Made by a program: the position numbers and the translations under genes. DNA of 64,000 bases from Avena insularis (lineage: Eukaryota; Streptophyta; Magnoliopsida; Poales; Poaceae): NCBI GenBank assembly GCA_023614405.1, contig CM042694.1, forward strand, positions 115,132,685 to 115,196,684, read 5' to 3'. The notes below the pieces were generated by a model that was given only the letters and a program-made list of their open reading frames with translations, had not been told where the DNA came from and made no database searches. Shown here piece by piece: positions 57,976 through 64,000 of this stretch (the stretch's first letter is position 1; each line of letters begins with the position of its first letter).

Positions 57976-58599
57976 TGGCTACCAGTACGGTAGTACTACC
58001 ATTGTGATGCAACCAGCACACCGAAGAGAAGAACATGCTCAGATTTTTTTCAAAAGAATCTGCAAACAGTTTAGCATCAGGATGCCATCTAAATTTGAGA
58101 TGTAAAACTTGGGATTCCGATTATATCGATGAATTGCAAAGAAAATAATTCAAACTAGATCCCCGGGGTGTGGCTGACATACAGAACCTTTGTTTCACGA
58201 TGTGAATCAGTTGCTAATACGAATGGATATAAGTATCGACAGAGAGCGAGCGCCATGAGCACGACACACACTATCTTGTCATATGGATAAGACAGTCATA
58301 GGGATACGCATGAAGAATGGATGAGAGTGAAATCATCAAAATGTTAAACAGACAATCACGTCCCAGACATCTTTTTAAGTACGCCAATAGTCAATAATAT
58401 GCCATTAACCGTCTGTAATACAATTATAGACGCATCATCTAAATGTATAACAACACATTTGTTATTTTCAAAAGACACTTTATACTCTTTGCTTTCGGAG
58501 ACTTCAGAACTATGCAATAAAAGGTTTGTGTGCATCAATTGCTGCAGAGGCCAAGGTAATACCCTATTTCTAAAATAAAAATACAGGCACTACTACATC
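57976..58599. other. Gene-free spacer
   Basis: No coding, RNA or element feature recognised. Confidence 0.4.
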
Positions 58600-59290
58600 A
58601 CGGTGGATCCGGCAAATGCGACAAGAGCGGTCCTACTCCAACGCCTCATGATAGTCCATGGCCATCATCACCCACATGATCTCGGCTTCAATGATAGAGA
58701 CTCCAGCATCCGTTCAGGAATTGCAGGAGGACTCAATGGTGAGAGCCTGGAAGGCGAACTAGGCCTTGAAATCGAGGAACTTCCTTGCGACCAATCCAAC
58801 CCCTCCCTCTCCTGAACGACCTTTTTCAAGTGCATGCACTCGGCTTCCATGAAAGAAACCATAGCCTCCAACATTGTGATGCGTGGTATCCTGGACGCGA
58901 TAGTGTCTTGGAGAGCGGACATCTTTTTCAAAAGATCCCTATTGTCCATCTTTTTCACATGTGACTGCATCACCAACTTGTTTGAGTAAGCTTTGGTATA
59001 AAGTACCCAGAGAAGGATTGTGATATCCACTGTTATTGTTATTGTTGTGAAAATTTCCATTTGCATTGGATCCATAGTTTACGTGGCCACCGTTCCCTCC
59101 GCCATTCCAATTCTGGCCACCTCCACGAGCAGCCCTAAACTCATATCTCTGTCTACTCTGATATCTCGTATTGTTAGCTTTGTTAAAACCTTCTTGGTTA
59201 TTAAAACCGGATCCTCCATGATAACCACCAAAAGCTCCACCCCGAGAATTATGCTGACTACTGAAAACACCAAAAGTTCTCTAAGTGGGC
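58600..59290 (-). pseudogene. Gag-like Gly/Asn-rich fragment of a retroelement
   Basis: The minus strand reads FGGYHGGSGFNNQEGFNKAN, RYQSRQRYEFRAARGGGQNW and NYGSNANGNFHNNNNNSGYH, then LGTLYQSLLKQVGDAVTCEK, followed by shifted frames with LKKVVQEREGLDWSQ. The Arg/Gly/Asn-rich region resembles nucleic-acid-binding gag segments found in Triticeae retroelements. No zinc knuckle or pol domain was seen. Frames are broken. Confidence 0.42.
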
Positions 59291-59512
59291 ATGGTGCACC
59301 ACTGATAAATTTTCAAATTTCAAAAAAATTCTAGATCTGGCGCCACCGGTGTCGCCTCTCCGCCGTTGCATCTCCGCTGTCGCCTCTTCGTCATCATGTC
59401 GCGTCCTAGCGGCTAGAGCCTGCCACCATAGGTAGATGCAGGAGGCCATGGCCGGGCTGGTAGGAGGCGGGAGTTGGGAGGATCTTGAGGATGACGCGGC
59501 GGCCGGTGGTCG

Positions 59513-59830
59513 GAGAGAGGAGAAGTAGAGGTGGGAGGAGCCATGGATGGGGAAGGGGAGAAGAAGGAGAAAAGAATGAGAGTAGAAGAAGGAGAAGGAG
59601 AGAAGAAGGAGAGGACAATGAGAAGAGAAGGAGAGGAGAAGGAGAAAATAAGGTAAGGAGAAGGAGAGGAGACCAAGAAGAAGAAAAGGAGAAGGAGAAG
59701 GAGAGAAGAATAGGAGGAAAAGTAGAGGAGAAGAATGAGGAGAGAAGGGGATGAGACGTGGAAGAGAAGGAGAAGTAGAGGAGAAGTGGAAGAGAAAGAT
59801 AAGGGGAGAAAGAAAAGGGATGAGAGGGGG
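59513..59830 (+). repeat. Polypurine tract, about 320 bp
   Basis: Almost uninterrupted purines on the + strand, built from GGAGAAG, GAGGAGAA and AAGAAGGAGA units. Long Lys/Glu/Arg frames on + and Ser/Leu/Pro frames on - are by-products. Pyrimidine interruptions are rare. Confidence 0.88.
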
Positions 59831-60649
59831 TCAGGTCATATTTGTAGTGTAGCCACACTTATCGTTGGCGCACCACAATAGGGGGCGTCACAGATAAGTG
59901 TGCTCAGAATTTTTTTCCTACAAGAAAAAAGATTCTTTTTGGAGTAACTTTTTATCCTTTTCGTATTTTAAGATTCTAAAAAATTGCTAAAGAACCTAAA
60001 GTGGTTGCGAGAAGATGTAGAATTTCATACTTGTCATTTTGATATATTACATATTTTTTTGACATCGTATGCAAAATTTATGGCCGTTTTACCATGCCAT
60101 GACCTTTTTTATCAAAATTCGAAAATCATGTTTGTTAATTTTGCTACAAACTAGACCGCATTATATACCTACATGTTAAAGGATTTTATTTTTTGAAGTG
60201 TTTTTCATTTTCTTTTATTTTTTGCAAGACTAAAAAGGCGATCCAAAGGGGGTGTTGTGAGCAAATTTTTTGAAAACTTATATGTGATGCACCAAAACTC
60301 AATGTGCCACTGATAATGAGGTGCCATCTATATGTGGCCTATATGGATGGTGCATGATTTATCTGTGGTGTATGTGTCTACGGTGCTCCACTGACAACCC
60401 AACTATCCATGGCGCACCGTAAACGCATGCACCGCAGATAAATCAGGCACCAGCCATATGTGGAACAAATGGATGCCCAGGCTTATCCGTGGTGCATACC
60501 TCCTGGATGCGCCACTTATACATAGGTTATCTGTGTCACATGGCACAATGGTGTGCCATAGGTATTTATCAGTGGCGCATCACCTGCGTCATGTGCCACT
60601 AGGTATTAGACTTTGGTTGGACTAGGAGCGAGTGGAGGCCGAACGTGTC
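59831..60649. repeat. DNA-transposon subterminal-type repeats (GTGGCGCAC/ACTGATAA)
   Basis: Motifs such as TGGCGCACCACAATA, GTGCCACTGATAATG, GGCGCACCGTAAACG, TTATCAGTGGCGCATCACC and GCGCCACTTATAC recur in both orientations, most densely between 60270 and 60610. The pattern is typical of CACTA subterminal regions in Triticeae. No matching terminal CACTA/TAGTG pair was found, so limits are open. Confidence 0.45.
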
Positions 60650-60918
60650 TGTCGCCTGCAGTGCACACCACTCATCCTCCTTGACAATGACGATGAAGAT
60701 GAGGGCAGGCCGGGGCCCTCATCGCAGTAGTGAACAGCGGCAACACCAGCTCCCACTCACCGAGCGACGACAACGGCGGCAACTACACGGCGTTCTATCG
60801 CAAAGAAACGTGGGAACGGGAGTGGAAATTCGGATGTTTCTAGACCGAAAGTTTCATCCATATGATGAAAATTAGCTCTGAATTTCGGCCTGAAAACACC
60901 AAACGAGGGGAGGTGCTC
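60650..60918 (-). mobile_element. PIF/Harbinger end fragment
   Basis: Reading the minus strand from 60918: GAGCACCTCCCCTCGTTTGG, close to the end of the 14761 element (GAGCATCTCCACTCGTTGG), followed on the + strand by TAA (60919-60921) as a possible target duplication. CAGGCCGAAATTCAGAGC inside also matches the style of that family. The other end was not found. Confidence 0.5.
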
Positions 60919-61464
60919 TAACCATTCCATCGAGTAGGTTAGAGCCTTGCATGAAAGCAGTCTGAGAGGGACGAACCACGTGGTACTTTCACTACAGGAA
61001 CAAGTCAAGGCGCCGATGGCCAGACGCTATCCCGACGGCTATTTGTCGGGGCTGTCGGCGTATCCCCTGAGGCGGGCAACCGAGCAAACCGGCTGTCGGC
61101 CTAGGTTGGTCGTCGGCGTAGTATAGGATAGGTCGACGGCAGCCGTCGGCGTAGACCGGACCGTTGGTGTAGACCTGACCGTTGGCGTAGTGGATTAGCC
61201 GTAACGGCGATGCAAAGGCATCAAGGCTACGCCAATGGCCTTCGACATAGGTTTCACAGCTATTCCGACGTCTTTTCCGTCGGCATAGCTATTTTCCCTT
61301 TTTTCCATATCAATCCTAGAAAAGGCATAACTAAATCATTCTAATTCAGAAAAATATAGATAATATATCAAATTTTTTAGAAAAATAAGATCTATCTATA
61401 TAAACAAAAATATTAATTTTTTTTGAATAAAATATAAAAACATTACAAATACTTTCATATAACA

Positions 61465-63058
61465 CATTTTTCATTTTCCGAGTGCTAAAAACGGGGTGTT
61501 TTGTGAAGCAACCACCAAATAAAAGTTTCAAAATGCTATCACCCTATTTTTCAAAAATACTATACCACCTTACATGGACATTATCCCAACCGGGGGATCT
61601 CAAACATTTCCGTCCACCCCTGGTGAAAAAGACAAATTTCTGGCGAATCGGTAGGAAGTGTGTCAGATTTGAACTACGGGTACATTATCTGATGCTCATG
61701 ATTTTTTTGCAAAAATCATTTTTAGTCTCACCATACGAGGCTCAGCCCGAGCTAAGAACCTTCATGCCCGCCGTTTTGACCAGTTTGAAATGGGCACAAG
61801 AAATTCAAAAACGGTTCGAACAATGTAAAACCTTCACGTGGTGTCCTATTATGTGAAATAGTTGCAAGGAAAAATATCAAACTTGTAATATCGATTGCAT
61901 CTTCAAAAAACCTTCTCAAAAATGACCTATCATGTTCGAGGTTTCATGGCTTTTAGACCAAAACGAAAAATATTATGGCCGGAATCGCGACATAGTTTAT
62001 GATAATATGCCCATATTATGCACTCATGTGCATCTTGGAATGAAGAACAATGTTGCAGGAGGAAGTTTTCCTTTTCGTCGCACGAAAAAGCCATTTTCTA
62101 TTTTCCAAGCACAAAAGAGGCGTTTTCTGAGGCTACCACCAAAGAGATAATTCAAAATGCTACTACCCCATTTTTTAAAAAAATACTAGACCACCTTACA
62201 TCGACAATGTCCCAACTGGGGGATCGCAAACCTTTCCGTCTATCCCTAATGAAAAAGACAAATTCCTACTGAATCGGTAGGAAGTGGGCCAGATTTGAAC
62301 TACAGGTATATTATATGATGCTCATGAGTTTTTGCAAATATCATTTTTGGACTCACAATATGCTATTTTATCATATATCCAATGCAAGTTTAGCGAGGCC
62401 CAGCCCCGAGCTAAGAACCTTCATGCCCGTCGTTTTGACCATAGTTTGAAACTGGCATAATAAATTCAAAAATGGTCTGAACAATGTAATACCTTCACGT
62501 GGTGTCATATTATGTGACATAGTTGAAAGGAAAAATACCAAACTTGATATATTGATTGCATCTCAAAAAAACTTTCTCAAAAATGACCTATCATATTCGA
62601 GGTTTTTTGGCTTTCACACCAAACGACCAATGTTATGGATAGAATCACGACATAGTTTATGATAATGTGCCCATATTATGCACTCATGTGCATCTTGGAA
62701 TGACGAACAATGTTGCATGAGGAAGTTTTCCTTTTCGTCGAACAGAAAAGCCATTTCCCATTTTCCAAGCGCGTTTTTTGAAGCAACCATAAAAGGGGTA
62801 ATTCAAAATGCTACCACCCTATTTTTCAAAAATTCTAGACCACCTTACGTGGACAATATACCAACCGGGATTCTCAAACCTTTCCATCCATCCATGGTGA
62901 AAAAGAAAATTTTCTGCCGAATCGGTACGAAGTGGGTCAAATTTGAACTACACGTACATTACCTAATGCTCATTATTTTTTGCAAAAAACACTTTTAGAC
63001 TCACAATATGCTATCCAATGCAAGTTTAGTGAGGCTCAGCCACGAGTTAAGGATTTTT
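61465..63058. repeat. Three internal tandem repeats, 626 and 649 bp periods
   Basis: ACCACCTTACATGGACATTA-like text occurs at 61564, 62190 and 62839; CTATCATGTTCGAGG and ATGCACTCATGTGCATCTTG recur likewise. Copies: about 61465-62100, 62101-62757 and 62758-63058 (the third truncated). Short frames recur in register (LTSTMSQLGDRKPF and similar) but contain stops and differ between copies, so no protein is supported. Confidence 0.8.
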
Positions 63059-63781
63059 TAGAATCCTCAAATTTAAAAGGGATTTTTTATATAGTTTTTA
63101 TGAAGATTTGAACACTAATAAATGAATTTTATTTGGAAGACCTTGCACTACACTATTAAAAATACATGATTCATGATTAAAAAGATGATAGGGATGGATT
63201 CTTTTCTTTTTTCTGATCGATTTAGACATATTATTTGTGGAATTCCGCTTTACGCTATTTAAAGATATGAATTATTCCATATTAAATAGAAAAATGAAAA
63301 AAAATACTTATTTTATTTTCATTTGAATTCAATATTACTATTACTTATTCATTTTTACTTAAATAATTGTTTGAAATTTAAAAAATAAAGGTGTGTGACA
63401 CCATGGTCCAAGGGTTAATTGGATTGGTATGGTAGTATTATTAACAATGTCCAAAATTTATGGGAAGCTCATCCAGAAGGAATAGAGAAGTTAAGCGTGC
63501 TCGTGCTGGAGTAGTAGGATTGGTGATCGATCGGGAAGTTTGACCATGTGCAATTTGACCGAGGATTAAGCGTACTTAGAGTTATTAAAATAGATGCTTG
63601 TGAGATTAATGAGTCAAACAATTTAAACATAAAAAACAATTAAAAAGAATTGAAATAAAACTAGGCCGACGGCTTAGTCGTCGGTGTAGCCAAACGGCCA
63701 TTGGCCGTCTTGGTGAGGCTATCTAGACTATGCCGATGGCTTAACCGTCGGGTAGCCTGCTATGGCGACGGCTTTCGTACA

Positions 63782-64000
63782 CAGGGCCGGCTCTAGGCCA
63801 TGGCCTCCTTGTGCAAAGGCCAAGGGCCCATGCTAGTGGGGGGCCCACGATTACATATTTCCCTATACTTTATATATCCTACACATATAAGAAAAAGACC
63901 CATATGTTCGGGAAAAAAAGACCCATAGCCCAGCGGTCCCAAGCTAGAGCCTAGAAAACGTGATTGCGAAGTTGGATTGGAAGGCAACCAATCGGTAATG
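63782..64000. mobile_element. hAT element, left end only
   Basis: CAGGGCCGGCTCTAGGCC followed by CAAAGGCCAAGGGCCCATGC matches the start of the element at 8633 closely for the first 60 bp and then diverges. It lies inside CACTA subterminal repeats. The bases before it, TTCGTACA, would be the target duplication; the right side is outside the window. Confidence 0.72.

Larger units (their letters stand above)
60990..64000 (+). mobile_element. CACTA element, left end and body, cut by the window
   Basis: CACTACAGGAACAAGTCAAG starts at 60990, followed by subterminal repeats with CGTCGGCGTAG, GTTGGTGTAG and GACGGCTATTTGTCGG up to about 61290. The same type of motif returns at 63660-63780 (GCCGACGGCTTAGTCGTCGG), which may be the other subterminal zone. 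The middle is the tandem repeat at 61465-63058 and AT-rich DNA; no transposase domain was recognised. The element is interrupted at 63782 by a hAT element. The right terminus is not visible. Confidence 0.72.

Noticed and set aside
27000..58000. An NLR or biosynthetic gene cluster behind the tandem units
   Set aside because: No NB-ARC, kinase, P450, terpene synthase or other such domain was found in any frame.
59406..59858. 150-codon Ser/Leu/Pro frame and a Lys/Glu frame
   Set aside because: Both are read-throughs of the polypurine tract.

Overview
This 64 kb window is plant nuclear DNA, almost certainly from a Triticeae grass (wheat, Aegilops, barley or rye group). The evidence is the mix of elements: a Ty1/copia element with a TGGTATCAGAGC primer-binding site, L1-type LINEs, CACTA elements with GCCGAGGGC or CGTCGGCG subterminal repeats, PIF/Harbinger elements with GAGCATCTCCA-type ends and TTA target duplications, ZMYM1-like hAT ends, Helitron ends (hairpin plus CTAG), Stowaway MITEs, and one spliced GC-rich F-box gene. 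No bacterial, organellar or viral segment was seen. Exon limits, element ends and repeat alignments were all read by eye.

Layout. 1-1332: right part of a PIF/Harbinger element with a broken Myb/SANT-like ORF. 3059-3460: TTGCTAC-rich repeat. 3642-5380: the only apparently intact protein gene, a three-exon F-box/LRR (RNI-like, FBD-type) gene, with a 94-bp tandem duplication over its stop codon. 5532-14200: mostly gene-free, holding a complete 943-bp non-autonomous hAT (8633-9575) and a broken partial copy of the F-box gene (11968-12257). 14761-15761: Harbinger deletion derivative. 16107-16783: 5'-truncated LINE with a 13-bp target duplication. 17530-26566: two related minus-strand LINE remnants; one is split by a 5.5-kb copia element (20812-26347) and carries an interstitial telomere-repeat patch.

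27000-58000 is dominated by a family of non-coding units of about 2.5 kb. Two full units lie in tandem (38195-40694 and 40695-43315), with partial units near 14.2, 27.1, 28.7, 42.7, 49.3, 52.3 and 57.6 kb. Each promoter-like block carries a conserved core of about 22 nt (TCCYRAGGTCTCCCATGCTC plus AC), a TATA-like box about 230-310 bp further on, and an apparent leader. I do not recognise this family and consider it the main unexplained structure here. Helitrons, LINEs, Gypsy and copia fragments, a 3.9-kb solo LTR and a CACTA element are nested in it.

53900-54611 (minus): degraded B3-domain gene with an AT-hook-like motif. 54982-55838: Gypsy-type LTR. 58600-60918: gag-like fragment, a 320-bp polypurine tract and further DNA-transposon ends. 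60990 to the end: a CACTA element with three internal repeats of about 640 bp, itself entered by a hAT element at 63782.

Functionally the window encodes one likely expressed protein, a putative SCF substrate adaptor. The rest is layered transposon history around a tandem non-coding repeat family that may be transcribed.
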